Assembly: GCA_023700805.1 (NCBI GenBank)
Contig: JAMPYF010000003.1
Location: 1-64,000, forward strand
Source of the DNA: Sulfuritalea sp.
GTDB lineage: Bacteria > Pseudomonadota > Gammaproteobacteria > Burkholderiales > Rhodocyclaceae
DNA: 64,000 bases
Direction: 5' to 3'
Positions 1 through 10,931 of this stretch are shown here, piece after piece. Numbering within the stretch: position 1 is the first letter of the stretch; each line of letters begins with the position of its first letter. Under the pieces are notes generated by a model. That model searched no databases and was not told the DNA's origin. It saw only the letters and a list, made by a program, of their open reading frames with translations. The translations under genes were made by a program, and so were the position numbers.

Positions 1-1
1 G

Positions 2-568
2 CGCCATGGAGCGAAACCCAATGCGAGCACCCCGGCGGGCTACTCAGCCCTGTTCTTTGCTGCGCAGGCGGGACTGCGCATCGACTCCGGAGCGATCGAC
101 ACGGTGACCGAGTTGCTCCATGCCGGCGCGGATCCCGCCGTGGCGGCGCAGGACGGCAGCACGGCGATTTTCTGGTGGGCGGCGGGCAGCATCGATCCTC
201 GCGAGCCACTCCATCCCCGGTCGCGCGAAACGATCTACCGGGATTTTCTGGCGATCGCCAAATCCTTCCACGCGCGAGGCGCCGATCTGTCGCATCGCGA
301 GGCACGCCATGGCATGACGGCACTGCATGTCGCGGCGATGCACTGCAATCCGCACGGGGCCCTGCTGATGCAGGCCATCGGCATCGATGCCGCGACCGGC
401 GACAGCCGCCTGCTGACGCCGAAGGAACTGATTGAGCGTCGCATCCGCGACGAAGGCGAAAGCCGCACCTGTCACCAGACGCTCGAGGCCCTGGACAACA
501 AGGCCCTGGTCAATCACTGGAAGCGCATCGCTTTCCAGGTGGCGCCGCTGATCCCCGCGGGACGGTGA
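2..568 (+). CDS. Ankyrin-repeat protein, 5' end cut by window edge
   Basis: The frame is open from base 2, so the gene begins before the window; a GTG at 104 is a possible internal start but ankyrin sequence is already readable before it. Two recognisable ankyrin units are seen: one around SALFFAAQAG followed by ELLHAGADP, and one around MTALHVAAMH. Ankyrin repeats mediate protein-protein contacts; no catalytic domain is visible in the 188 readable residues. The stop lies 4 bp before the next gene, which suggests co-transcription with the Panacea-domain gene. Repeat identity is fairly sure; function is unknown. Confidence 0.7.
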   Translation, partial: RHGAKPNASTPAGYSALFFAAQAGLRIDSGAIDTVTELLHAGADPAVAAQDGSTAIFWWAAGSIDPREPLHPRSRETIYRDFLAIAKSFHARGADLSHREARHGMTALHVAAMHCNPHGALLMQAIGIDAATGDSRLLTPKELIERRIRDEGESRTCHQTLEALDNKALVNHWKRIAFQVAPLIPAGR

Positions 569-572
569 CTCC

Positions 573-1115
573 ATGAAATCCATCCCCAGTTCATTTGACC
601 GTCTGGCCGCGATGACTGTCCTGCTGACCACAGGGAAGAAGGTTGGTCGCCATGCCTTGAACAGGCTGATCTGGTTTGCCGATCTGGTCCACTTCCTTCA
701 GCACGGCCGCACCATTTCCGGCGCGGTCTATTCGCGCTGGCCCTTCGGCCCCGTGGCCGACGAGATGGACACGGTGCGTCGGGTGCTGATCAGGGATGGC
801 CTGATCGACGAACATATTCAGGAATCCAGGTGCTATCGTGTCCATGCGTATCAGGCGAGGAGAAGGAATATCGATTACGTCCTGCTGAGGCAGGAGTTCG
901 CGAAATCCGAGCTGCGAACTCTGAAGGCGGTGAAACAGGTTCTGCGCGGACAGCCGGGGAGCTACCTGTCGGCCATGGCGCGCCGCTTCGAACCCTGGAC
1001 CGGTGCCCGACCCGGCGCCGATCTGGATTGGCGGCGTGCGCATTCCGATGTAAAGTTGCGGCAGTGGATGGCATCGCTGGGCCTGATTCGGGAACCGGTG
1101 AGTAGCCCCTGCTGA
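573..1115 (+). CDS. Panacea-domain (SocA/DUF4065-like) protein
   Basis: 180 residues. The segment from about residue 20 to 75 (LNRLIWFADLVHF, then SRWPFGPVADEM) matches the pattern of the Panacea/DUF4065 fold: a helix with Leu/Phe-rich 'LhKLlyfa' character followed by a conserved G-P-V. Panacea domains are best known as antitoxin or proteolysis-adaptor modules (SocA of Caulobacter), often paired with a toxin in a two-gene operon. Here the 5' neighbour is an ankyrin-repeat gene ending 4 bp upstream. Whether the pair is a toxin-antitoxin system is inference only. The start ATG follows the upstream stop directly; no strong Shine-Dalgarno is seen. Confidence 0.55.
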   Translation: MKSIPSSFDRLAAMTVLLTTGKKVGRHALNRLIWFADLVHFLQHGRTISGAVYSRWPFGPVADEMDTVRRVLIRDGLIDEHIQESRCYRVHAYQARRRNIDYVLLRQEFAKSELRTLKAVKQVLRGQPGSYLSAMARRFEPWTGARPGADLDWRRAHSDVKLRQWMASLGLIREPVSSPC

Positions 1116-1201
1116 CCACGCGAGGACTCCACCATTGCGTGCACCTTTCAGCCATACCCCAACAATCGACCGCAGCGAATTCTGCGCCTAGGATTATTGT
1201 T

Positions 1202-1423
1202 ATGAGAAAGCATGTTGCTGATCTTCCGCTCAACATAATTCTTCGTACTGCCCAATCGGTTACGCGGAAAGCTGCCGTCGACGCCGTTGATGCGGGTCGC
1301 GTAGTGGCTGGATGGAAGAATGGGGAACTTGTTGAATACGGACCTGGTGCTCTTCCGCTCGTGCAAACAATTCGTAACGAGAATACCTCTGAAGAGCATG
1401 TCCCGTATTGCTCTGGTCCTTAA
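1202..1423 (+). CDS. Hypothetical protein, 73 aa
   Basis: A 73-residue frame begins with MRKHVADLPLNIIL and contains AAVDAVDAGRVVAGWKNGELVEYGPG, which looks like real protein rather than shadow sequence. An in-frame ATG at 1139 would give 94 residues; 1202 is preferred because the intervening residues look non-coding. The Shine-Dalgarno is weak (AGGATT before the ATG). Local base composition is more AT-rich than the flanking genes. No family is recognised; it could be a small cargo gene of a decayed mobile region. Confidence 0.35.
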   Translation: MRKHVADLPLNIILRTAQSVTRKAAVDAVDAGRVVAGWKNGELVEYGPGALPLVQTIRNENTSEEHVPYCSGP

Positions 1424-1763
1424 GGCGATCCTCCGGGCACGACCAGCGGCTAACTGATCCAGAACCCGCTGCTCGGCGCTGCGATCTGTCGGTCCAGTCC
1501 TCGGCCATTGCGGTCGTTGGCCACTGGTCAGGTGAAAGGCCGTTGTCCGGCAGGTTGCTGCCGTTGAGTCAGTCAGATCACCGAATGACCGTTTCCTTCA
1601 CCGGCGAGAAAGTGCTTTGTGCCCTTATGAGGAACCCCACATAAGGGCACATCGCCAAGAAGAAAGATCAATCTTTCTGAGCCGCTCAAAGCTCCGGCAG
1701 AGACAGTCGGCCGTAAATTGAGAGGCTTGCCCGGATGGCCGAGGTCAGCCCCTCGGTGACAGT
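1424..1763. other. Gene-free stretch with recombination-site-like motifs
   Basis: No convincing gene. Between about 1485 and 1590 there are GGTCGTTGGCC, GGTTGCTGCCG and GAATGACCG, words that recur in slightly changed form after the short integrase (about 6880-6920) and after doxX (about 26730-26790). A frame of 78 codons at 1408-1644 has no recognisable sequence and is not called. Confidence 0.3.
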
Positions 1764-2096
1764 CTAGGTGAGGTCCTTGATCGTCGTACTCGAACCGTTG
1801 GTCTTCGTACTCGCAATGCCGTTATCACGCGCCGCTTCAGACGCGTACATCTGACTCGTGCCAATGACTTGATGATTGGCCGCTTTCAGATTGAAGAACG
1901 CCTTTCCGTTGGCTGCGGTCTTGCGTTCATACCGCTCGTCGGCCGAGCAGTTCGCTTGCACGGACGCAATGCCGTTTTCGGCCGAAGGCTTTGTCTTGTA
2001 CAACTCGCTCGTGAGAATTGTTTCAGCGTTGCCTGCCTTAAGAACAAAACGAAACTGCCCGTCGCTGCTCTTGTTCAATTCAAACCAACCAGACAT
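1764..2096 (-). CDS. yegP: YegP/DUF1508 (UPF0339) family protein
   Basis: 110 residues, the usual length of YegP. It consists of two tandem DUF1508 units: residues 3-50 (GWFELNKSSDGQFRFVLKAGN, then ILTSELYKTK..AENGIASV) and 58-105 (with GKAFFNLKAANHQVIGTSQMY..ARDNGIAS). The family is small, cytoplasmic and of unknown biochemical role. The start at 2096 is chosen because GAGGAG lies 7 nt upstream; an in-frame ATG at 2111 would place that ribosome site inside the gene. Confidence 0.85.
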   Translation of the reverse strand: MSGWFELNKSSDGQFRFVLKAGNAETILTSELYKTKPSAENGIASVQANCSADERYERKTAANGKAFFNLKAANHQVIGTSQMYASEAARDNGIASTKTNGSSTTIKDLT

Positions 2097-2255
2097 TTGA
2101 ATACTCCTCATTGTTGAGAAAAATCATGCCCCCTGGCGGTGTATATGGGTCATCGCGAGAGATCGATCAGGTCGCACGTCCCCACTTTACGCTCATGGCC
2201 CCTGCCTTAAGCTCAATCCGATCGATGATGCACGGACCGAACGTTAGGTATGCCC

Positions 2256-2672
2256 TTAGCCCAATAGTTTGCCCTTGAGTAACTCCATACCTTGCGCCAT
2301 CAGATCGCCACCTTGCGGGACGTTGCCGTCCGGCGTTAGCTTGTCAATTACCTGCGGCAGGTATTGTGCGAGTTGCCCCGACATCTGGTCGGGACTAACG
2401 CCGATCTGTGCGGCAAGATTGCTTATTTGCTCGCTGCCGAGCGCGCTCTGGATCTGCTCTGCCGAGATCGGCAGATTCTGGCCCGTCGACACCCATGACT
2501 TGACGATTTCACCCATGCCCCCGTTTTGGAACGACTGAATGAGTCCTGCCAAGCCTCCGGTTTGGGGGTTGTTAACCAATTGCATGATGACGCCGACGAG
2601 CGGGTTGCTGCTTTGGTCTTGTTGCCCCGCCAGACTGCCTGCTGCGCTGAGAACCTGATCAAACAAAGCCAT
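2256..2672 (-). CDS. YidB-like DUF937 family protein
   Basis: 138 residues, Gly/Gln-rich, with NPLVGVIMQLVNNPQTGGLAGL and the typical end of DUF937/YidB proteins, LPQVIDKLTPDGNVP and MELLKGKLLG. The family is cytoplasmic and of unknown function. The start at 2672 (MALFDQVLSAAG) is preferred to a longer frame because AAAGGA lies 7 nt upstream and homologues begin this way. It is on the same strand as, and 117 nt downstream of, the cytochrome c gene. Confidence 0.8.
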   Translation of the reverse strand: MALFDQVLSAAGSLAGQQDQSSNPLVGVIMQLVNNPQTGGLAGLIQSFQNGGMGEIVKSWVSTGQNLPISAEQIQSALGSEQISNLAAQIGVSPDQMSGQLAQYLPQVIDKLTPDGNVPQGGDLMAQGMELLKGKLLG

Positions 2673-2789
2673 GATGAAATCCTTTCGGTAGTTGTTGCTA
2701 TTGACACATGCTACTCGACACTCCCGCGAGACAACAAATGCGAGCCCCACCTCGAGTGGGGTTGGCCCTTCGTGACGCAGCAACCGGAA

Positions 2790-3260
2790 TTACTTGGCGC
2801 CGGCGAGAATCCAGCTGACCAAGGTCTTGATATCCTCGTCCTTGACTGCAACGTTCGGCGGCATTGGAATCGGACCCCAAACACCCTTGCCACCCGCCTT
2901 GACCTTGGCAATCAGCATCGCTTCGTCACTGGCCTTGTATTTGTTGGCAATGTCCTTGAAGGCGGGGCCGATCACCTTCTTGTCGACAGCGTGACAGGTC
3001 AGGCAACCGCTCTTGGCAGCGAGGTCCTTGCCGGCCAAGGCCATGGCAGCCGAAGCGCCCGCCGGGGTAGAGGCTGGAGCAGGCGTAGGTGAAACCGCCG
3101 CAACTGCGGCAGCGGGGGCCGCCGCTACAGGAGCAACGGTCGCGGGCGCAGGAGCCGGTGCTGCTTGGACCGGCGGCGGGGGCGGTGCCTCCTTGCCGCA
3201 ACCCATCAGGGCGACAGCGGCGATCACGGCAAGGGGAAGAGCTTTGGTCAGCACGTTCAT
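2790..3260 (-). CDS. Class I cytochrome c, predicted lipoprotein with Ala/Pro linker
   Basis: 156 residues. A lipoprotein signal peptide ends at LMGC (Cys21). Residues 24-75 are an Ala/Pro-rich linker and residues 76-156 are a small cytochrome c domain. The heme motif CLTCH lies at 86-90, and Met133 in IPMPP is the likely sixth ligand, as in cytochrome c551/c552. A periplasmic electron carrier tethered to the membrane by its lipidated N-terminus is inferred. GGAG lies upstream of the ATG. The partner oxidoreductase is not in the window; katG lies upstream on the same strand but about 390 bp away. Confidence 0.85.
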   Translation of the reverse strand: MNVLTKALPLAVIAAVALMGCGKEAPPPPPVQAAPAPAPATVAPVAAAPAAAVAAVSPTPAPASTPAGASAAMALAGKDLAAKSGCLTCHAVDKKVIGPAFKDIANKYKASDEAMLIAKVKAGGKGVWGPIPMPPNVAVKDEDIKTLVSWILAGAK

Positions 3261-3648
3261 GGCAATGCTCCATTAAAGGTGAGCGGGATGACCGATCGGA
3301 TGACAAGTCAGCCGGGAAGAGTTTTGCCCTGCTGCGATGGACATGTCTATGCTACCCGATCCTCACCATGCTGCTGAATGATCGCAACCCGGGATCTGAG
3401 CAAAGGCCACATCAATGCGCATTGCTGCCGATCCAAAACTTGCTGCGGTAAGCGGCAGCCACAAATCTGAGCGGCTGCTTATCAAAACAGCTACTCGCCC
3501 TCCGTACCGGTTTCTGACATTCGTGCCTTGCAGTTGTGCAACGGCCGGTATCTGAGCTGACCTGTGGCCCAGCTTGTAATGACGTGAGAGGAGCCCTGGA
3601 TGCCAACACTATTGCGTTCGAGTGGTGCTCCAGGACCTCCCTCCAATA
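3261..3648. other. Intergenic region between katG and the cytochrome c gene
   Basis: About 390 bp without a credible gene on either strand. It should hold the 3' end of the katG transcript and the promoter of the cytochrome c gene, but no clear terminator with a T-tract and no near-consensus promoter could be picked by eye. Confidence 0.4.
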
Positions 3649-6200
<2,552 letters not shown>

Positions 6201-6815
6201 ATGGAATCTACTCGTCACTTGGAACCTTGGAATAAGGGCAAGCTGGTTGGACAGAAGCCACCCCTGAAGCCAAAGGACATCTGGGCCATCCGAATTCAGC
6301 TCCAGAATGCGCACCAGGTTCGAGACTTGGCCATGTTCAACCTCGCAATCGACAGCAAGCTCCGGGGCTGCGATCTCGTCAATTTGCACGTTCGGGACAT
6401 CACCCACGGCAACCAGATTCTGGCCCGAGCAATGGTCGTGCAGCGGAAAACGCAACGGCCAGTACAGTTCGAGCTGACTGAGCCCACCAGGGCCGCTGTC
6501 GCCGCGTGGATTGAGAAAGGGAAGTTGAAGCCGGAGCAATTCCTGTTTCCCAGCCGTCTTTCCAAATCGCCCCATGTCTCAACGCGACAGTACGCTCGGA
6601 TCGTTCATCATTGGGTTGCCGCTATCGGCCTCGATCCGACGGTCTATGGCACGCATACGATGCGGCGTACCAAGGCGACACTGATCTACAAAAGGACCAA
6701 GAATCTACGGGCCGTCCAGATCTTGTTGGGCCACTCGAAGCTGGAAAGCACCGTTCGGTATCTCGGCATCGAAGTAGATGACGCCCTGGAGATATCTGAA
6801 CAGACTGAAATCTAG
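6201..6815 (+). CDS. Short tyrosine recombinase (integrase catalytic domain only)
   Basis: 204 residues containing essentially only the catalytic core of phage-type integrases; no arm-binding or core-binding domain precedes it. Catalytic residues can be followed: Arg55 (DSKLRGCDL), His152 and Arg155 (THTMRR), His178 (LLGHSK) and Tyr187 (VRYLG). The start at 6201 follows GAAGGAG by 7 nt. Such solitary short integrases are widespread in proteobacteria. It is followed 12 bp after the stop by a perfect 9-bp hairpin, and its last six codons (SEQTEI) and the DNA under them recur at the end of the LysR gene 2 kb away. It may act on nearby sites or be a remnant of a mobile region. Confidence 0.85.
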   Translation: MESTRHLEPWNKGKLVGQKPPLKPKDIWAIRIQLQNAHQVRDLAMFNLAIDSKLRGCDLVNLHVRDITHGNQILARAMVVQRKTQRPVQFELTEPTRAAVAAWIEKGKLKPEQFLFPSRLSKSPHVSTRQYARIVHHWVAAIGLDPTVYGTHTMRRTKATLIYKRTKNLRAVQILLGHSKLESTVRYLGIEVDDALEISEQTEI

Positions 6816-6827
6816 CCTTCATCACTT

Positions 6828-6858
6828 AGCGGTCGCCCAGTCACATCGTGCGACCGCT
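6828..6858. repeat. 9-bp inverted repeat after the short integrase
   Basis: AGCGGTCGC at 6828-6836 and its exact complement GCGACCGCT at 6850-6858, separated by 13 nt. It begins 12 bp past the integrase stop codon. It could be a terminator (a short TTT follows) or a recombination site of the integrase; the sequence alone does not decide. Confidence 0.55.
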
Positions 6859-7087
6859 TTCTGGCACGATGCTCAATACGTGCAGTCGGCCAATTGCAGC
6901 CACATGATCAATGACCGATCTCCTAGCGGTGAGCTTCTTGGGAGACATGCCATCAGGCCTGTTAGTTGCCGTGAGGCTGAAGCGCTAATGAACGGTAGAA
7001 GATTACGATTTGAATACACCCCATAAAGTTCGTGTGATCAGCACAACTGCCAGATCGTCTTCAAAAGATAGGCCTGGCAAGCCGCAA

Positions 7088-8431
7088 TCAATACACTCCT
7101 TGTGCCGCCATGGCGTCAGCCACTTTAACGAAGCCGGCAATGTTGGCACCATCGACATAGTTGACAAAGCCGCCTTCGCGCTCGCCGTAGCGCACGCAGT
7201 TGCTATGGATGTCGGTCATGATAAGGCGCAAACGGGCATCGACCTCATCGCGACCCCAGGGAAGACGTTCGGCATTTTGCGTCATCTCCAGACCTGATGT
7301 CGACACGCCCCCGGCATTGGCAGCCTTACCCGGGCCGTAGAGAATCTTGTTATGCAGAAAAACTTCAATCGCGTCGAGATTGGAGGGCATGTTGGCACCT
7401 TCGGCCACGCACTTGACACCGTTTTTAACCAGTTCACGTGCATCGTCGCCATTGACTTCGTTTTGCGTGGCACAGGGCAAGGCAATGTCCACCGGCACGC
7501 CCCAGGGCGTCTTGCCTGCTTCATAACGCAGACCCAGTTGCTGGGCGTATTCTTCAACACGACCGTAATGCCTGTTTTTGATGTCCATCAAAATCGCCAG
7601 CTTCTCGGTAGTAAAGCCGGCTTCATCAATCACCGTGCCACCGGAGTCAGAGGCGGTCACCACTTTGGCACCCAGTTCGATGGCCTTTTCGATGGCGTAT
7701 TGCGACACATTGCCCGAGCCCGACACCGACACGCGCATACCCTCCATGCTGAGCTTGTTGTGGGCCAGCATATCCCTTACAAAATACACCAGCCCATAAC
7801 CGGTGGCCTCCGGGCGAACCAAACTGCCGCCAAAGGTCAGGCCTTTGCCAGTGAAGACACAAGCGGCGTTGTTTGAAAGTTTTTTCATCATGCCGGCCAT
7901 GAAGCCCACTTCACGCCCGCCAACGCCTATGTCGCCTGCAGGTACGTCGGTATCGGGGCCGAGGTGGCGGTACAACTCCACCATCAAGGCCTGACAGAAA
8001 CGCATCACTTCGTTACGACTCTTGCCTTTCGGGTCGAAGTCAGAGCCACCCTTGCCGCCACCCATGGGCAGAGTGGTCAAAGCATTCTTGAATGTCTGCT
8101 CAAACGCCAGAAACTTCAGAATCGACAGGTTGACCGACGGATGAAAACGCATACCGCCCTTGAACGGGCCAATGGCAGAACTGTGCTGAATGCGAAACGC
8201 CCGGTTGGTCTGGGTCTTGTTGTGATCATCCACCCAGGACACGCGAAACTGAATGATCCGTTCGGACTCCACCAGACGCTCCAGAATACCGGCATCGGCG
8301 TAATGCGGGTTGGCTTTGATGAAGCACCACAGGCTACCCATGACTTCCTGCACGGCTTGATGAAACTCCGGTTGATGGGGGTCGCGGGCTTTGACGTGGG
8401 CCATGAATTCCGACAGGTCTTTGTACTTCAC
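7088..8431 (-). CDS. gdhA: NADP-dependent glutamate dehydrogenase
   Basis: 447 residues, the standard length for hexameric GdhA. Seen motifs: IGPFKGGMRFHPSVN (residues 87-101), the catalytic-lysine loop PMGGGKGGSDFDPKGKS (122-138), and the nucleotide-binding turn GSGNVSQYAIEKA. It interconverts 2-oxoglutarate plus ammonium and glutamate in the cytoplasm. The start codon is GTG at 8431, not ATG, with AAGGA 7 nt upstream, which may limit translation. It stands alone; no partner gene is close. Confidence 0.97.
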   Translation of the reverse strand: MKYKDLSEFMAHVKARDPHQPEFHQAVQEVMGSLWCFIKANPHYADAGILERLVESERIIQFRVSWVDDHNKTQTNRAFRIQHSSAIGPFKGGMRFHPSVNLSILKFLAFEQTFKNALTTLPMGGGKGGSDFDPKGKSRNEVMRFCQALMVELYRHLGPDTDVPAGDIGVGGREVGFMAGMMKKLSNNAACVFTGKGLTFGGSLVRPEATGYGLVYFVRDMLAHNKLSMEGMRVSVSGSGNVSQYAIEKAIELGAKVVTASDSGGTVIDEAGFTTEKLAILMDIKNRHYGRVEEYAQQLGLRYEAGKTPWGVPVDIALPCATQNEVNGDDARELVKNGVKCVAEGANMPSNLDAIEVFLHNKILYGPGKAANAGGVSTSGLEMTQNAERLPWGRDEVDARLRLIMTDIHSNCVRYGEREGGFVNYVDGANIAGFVKVADAMAAQGVY

Positions 8432-8723
8432 TTCTGATTCCTTAAAAGAGTAAATAACGTATAGACGCGTGAATTGCGATCAACTATGAATACGCGAAAT
8501 CCATGCGCCGGCGTGAATTGACATGCACAAATTGAATGCAGTTCAGCAATAACTTTGTTTTATTGAATTCAAGGGGCGTCTTCACACCATTTGCACTGAG
8601 TTGGTGCGCATGCCATTCTAATCGTCACGATCTGCAACCGGCCAAAAGACGCTGACTGAGTCGGAACGATGCGTTACCAGGCAACTTGGCGTACTTCATT
8701 ATGCCGCCGGTCATGAGCTTGGC
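8432..8723. other. Upstream region of gdhA
   Basis: AT-richer stretch carrying the gdhA leader and promoter region. No gene and no unambiguous promoter boxes were identified; it runs into the dehydrogenase relic at 8724. Confidence 0.35.
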
Positions 8724-8786
8724 ATGAATGACAAGTCCTCGGCCATTGCAATCACTGGAGGATCAGGTGGCATCGGTTTGGAATAG
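8724..8786 (+). pseudogene. Relic of a short-chain dehydrogenase N-terminus
   Basis: A 20-codon frame beginning with ATG encodes MNDKSSAIAITGGSGGIGLE and then stops. This is the first beta strand and the TGxxxGIG cofactor loop of short-chain dehydrogenases/reductases; nothing after the stop continues the fold in any frame. It lies just past the 3' end of the LysR gene, so a dehydrogenase gene may once have been regulated by, or adjacent to, that regulator. Too short to be functional. Confidence 0.5.
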
Positions 8787-8828
8787 TTCAAAGCAGCCAC
8801 ACTACAGACCGTGCAGGGCCGCCAGATA

Positions 8829-9749
8829 CTAGATCTCAGTCTGTTCTGAACGATCCCAATAAGGTGGGGTGCCAATGTGCGTCAACAAAAAATCAATGAA
8901 TACCCTGACCTTGCTTGGCAAATGTCGCGTTGGCAGATACATAGCGTAAACATGGCGTTCCACCGGGATGTATTCCGACAAGACGGCTTGCAGGCGCCCG
9001 CTCTGAATGTCCTTGCCGACGATAAAGGTTGGCAGCAAGCCCATCCCCAGTCCGCCAAGTACGGCTTGCGACAGCGCTTCGTCATCGTCCACATGTAGCG
9101 GGCCATTCACCGGTACGGAAATATCACCCGCCGGCCCGGTAAAAAGCCAACGCCCCTGTTCGCCTGAGCGGGTGTAATCGAGACAGTTGTGGGTTACCAG
9201 ATCCATCGGTGTTTGCGGAATGCCCCGCTGACGAAAATACTCGGGGGTTGCACACAATTGGCGACGGACGGGCGCCAGCTTTCGGGCAACCAAATGTTCT
9301 TGCGGTTGCCCCGAAACCTGAATCATCAGATCGTAGCCCTCCTCGGCAAGATCAACCCACCGGTCGGTGATCGTCAGGTCCACCTTGATTTTTGGATATT
9401 GGGGCAGAAATTCGGCGAGCGCCGGGGCGACATGAAGGGTCCCAAAAGCAACGGATGCACTTATTCTTAGTACGCCGCGAGGTTCGGATGTGAGGCTGGC
9501 AACAAGATTCTCGACATCCGCCGCTTCTTCGGCGATACGGCGGCCATGCTCGGCAACCGCTGCACCAATTTCGGTCAGGCTCAAGTGACGGGTCGTGCGA
9601 TTGAGTAGTCGCGCGCCGAGAGCCACTTCCAGTTTGGCGACGGCTTTGCTCATCACCGAACGGGAACTCGACAGGCGCCGCGCCGCCTCGGCAAAGCTGC
9701 CGGCTTCTACCACACGCGAAAATACGGCCAACAAATTCAAATCAAGCAT
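8829..9749 (-). CDS. LysR-family transcriptional regulator
   Basis: 306 residues. N-terminal winged HTH (residues 3-62: LNLLAVFSRVVEAGSFAEAARRL, then LLNRTTRHLSLTEIG) followed by a periplasmic-binding-like effector domain (about 90-295). The branch with TTRxLSLTE often controls divergent oxidoreductase genes. The effector is unknown. The gene on its 5' side (Rnk) is divergent; on its 3' side is a dehydrogenase relic. The last codons encode SEQTEI, sharing 17 of 18 bp with the end of the short integrase gene in opposite orientation. Confidence 0.92.
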   Translation of the reverse strand: MLDLNLLAVFSRVVEAGSFAEAARRLSSSRSVMSKAVAKLEVALGARLLNRTTRHLSLTEIGAAVAEHGRRIAEEAADVENLVASLTSEPRGVLRISASVAFGTLHVAPALAEFLPQYPKIKVDLTITDRWVDLAEEGYDLMIQVSGQPQEHLVARKLAPVRRQLCATPEYFRQRGIPQTPMDLVTHNCLDYTRSGEQGRWLFTGPAGDISVPVNGPLHVDDDEALSQAVLGGLGMGLLPTFIVGKDIQSGRLQAVLSEYIPVERHVYAMYLPTRHLPSKVRVFIDFLLTHIGTPPYWDRSEQTEI

Positions 9750-9834
9750 GTGGCTATTGTATCCCTAGGAGAGACATTCTGATTCCAATCGTGTAGCTAA
9801 TCAATTGCATTGTTTTTAGGTAGCATGCATCATT

Positions 9835-10302
9835 ATGAGACACGAAACTACAACAACCCACTCGCGCAATGAAGCGTCAACCTACCGTGACAGATTACGG
9901 AGTGACTTGGTCATCTGTTTGGATGATTATGTGCGCTTGCGCGAAATTCTCGGAGATCATGACCTAGCCGAAGAGCTGGATCGGGCCATTGTAGCTCCAT
10001 CGGATCGTATTCCGGAAAACGTGGTCACCATGAACACCCGCTTGGTCTACTCTGACGAAAGCACCGGTACGACACGTGAAATCGAGTTGGTTTACCCCAA
10101 TGAAGCAGATTCCGTGGCTGGCCGGGTTTCCGTATTGGCCCCTGTCGGTTGCGCTTTGCTGGGCCTGAGTACCGGACAGTCGATTGACTGGAATTTGCCG
10201 AATGGCCAGGTTCATCGCCTGCGGGTCGAGCGGGTTCTGTTTCAGCCTCAGTCCAGCGGCACAAACCCCGCGGTGGCCGCAACACTCTCGCCAGCGACAT
10301 AG
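9835..10302 (+). CDS. rnk: Rnk-like regulator of nucleoside diphosphate kinase (GreA/GreB C-terminal fold)
   Basis: 155 residues. The C-terminal half (about residues 60-140: VSVLAPVGCALLGLSTGQSIDWNLPNG) is the FKBP-like domain shared by GreA, GreB and Rnk; the N-terminal part (LDDYVRLREIL) is a short helical arm. Rnk proteins bind RNA polymerase or influence nucleoside diphosphate kinase levels; in this length class Rnk is more likely than a full Gre factor. It is the first gene of a same-strand run of small regulators, and the next start is 2 nt after its stop. Confidence 0.8.
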   Translation: MRHETTTTHSRNEASTYRDRLRSDLVICLDDYVRLREILGDHDLAEELDRAIVAPSDRIPENVVTMNTRLVYSDESTGTTREIELVYPNEADSVAGRVSVLAPVGCALLGLSTGQSIDWNLPNGQVHRLRVERVLFQPQSSGTNPAVAATLSPAT

Positions 10303-10304
10303 CC

Positions 10305-10559
10305 ATGCACACTTCATGGATCAATGCACTGACACGGAAAACCAATTGTTTGCTCACCCAACAACCGGGCGATGTGTTTCGCGCAATGAGCCAGGATGTC
10401 GAGTCAACCCTGATTCGTTGCGCCCTTGCCGCCACGGGCGGATGTCGCATCGATGCAGCCCGCTTGCTGGGCATTGGCCGTAGCACCATCGCGCGCAAGA
10501 TTCGTGCTTATGGACTTGACAGCGCCGATCCCTCATCCCGCCCCATACAGAGATCGTAG
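10305..10559 (+). CDS. Fis-type helix-turn-helix protein
   Basis: 84 residues. The C-terminal half (residues 35-70: LIRCALAATGGCRIDAARLLGIGRSTIARKI, split here across the recognition helix) matches the Fis/NtrC C-terminal DNA-binding helices, AA.LLGI.R.T...KI. No sigma-54 ATPase domain precedes it, so it resembles stand-alone Fis-like regulators. It starts 2 nt after rnk and is probably translationally coupled. DNA-binding role is confident; target unknown. Confidence 0.75.
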   Translation: MHTSWINALTRKTNCLLTQQPGDVFRAMSQDVESTLIRCALAATGGCRIDAARLLGIGRSTIARKIRAYGLDSADPSSRPIQRS

Positions 10560-10605
10560 TCCTGCCAAAACGCACTGAATAACACCCCTCACGGAGGAGA
10601 ATCAA

Positions 10606-10839
10606 ATGGCGAAATCAAACAAGCTCGCGTCACCCGTTAAAACCATACCTGATGCAGCAGAAAAGAACGCGGGCATGCTTCACCCGGTCACACCAGAGCA
10701 ACGCTATCGCTATGTCGAGGTGGCAGCTTATTATCTGGCCGAGCGACGCAGCTTCGATGGCGGCTATGCCCACGAAGACTGGGCACAGGCAGAACTCGAA
10801 ATAGACCGTCTGCTGGCCGAGGGGCGGATCAATCGATGA
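10606..10839 (+). CDS. DUF2934 family small protein
   Basis: 77 residues. The C-terminal 45 residues (RYRYVEVAAYYLAERR.FDGG...EDWAQAELEIDRLL) are typical of DUF2934, a short helical domain of unknown role common in proteobacterial stress-associated gene clusters. A strong ribosome site GGAGGAG lies 6 nt before the ATG. Confidence 0.85.
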   Translation: MAKSNKLASPVKTIPDAAEKNAGMLHPVTPEQRYRYVEVAAYYLAERRSFDGGYAHEDWAQAELEIDRLLAEGRINR

Positions 10840-10931
10840 ATGTGGCCCGCAGGGGAAGCCCATTTCCTCGCTGTCTGACAAATCCATACTTAAGAGTCGT
10901 CAATCCGGACGGAAATCACAGGAGGAACAAC

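Noticed and set aside
1408-1644. 78-codon plus-strand frame
   Set aside because: No ribosome site and no protein-like sequence; it overlaps the recombination-site-like stretch.
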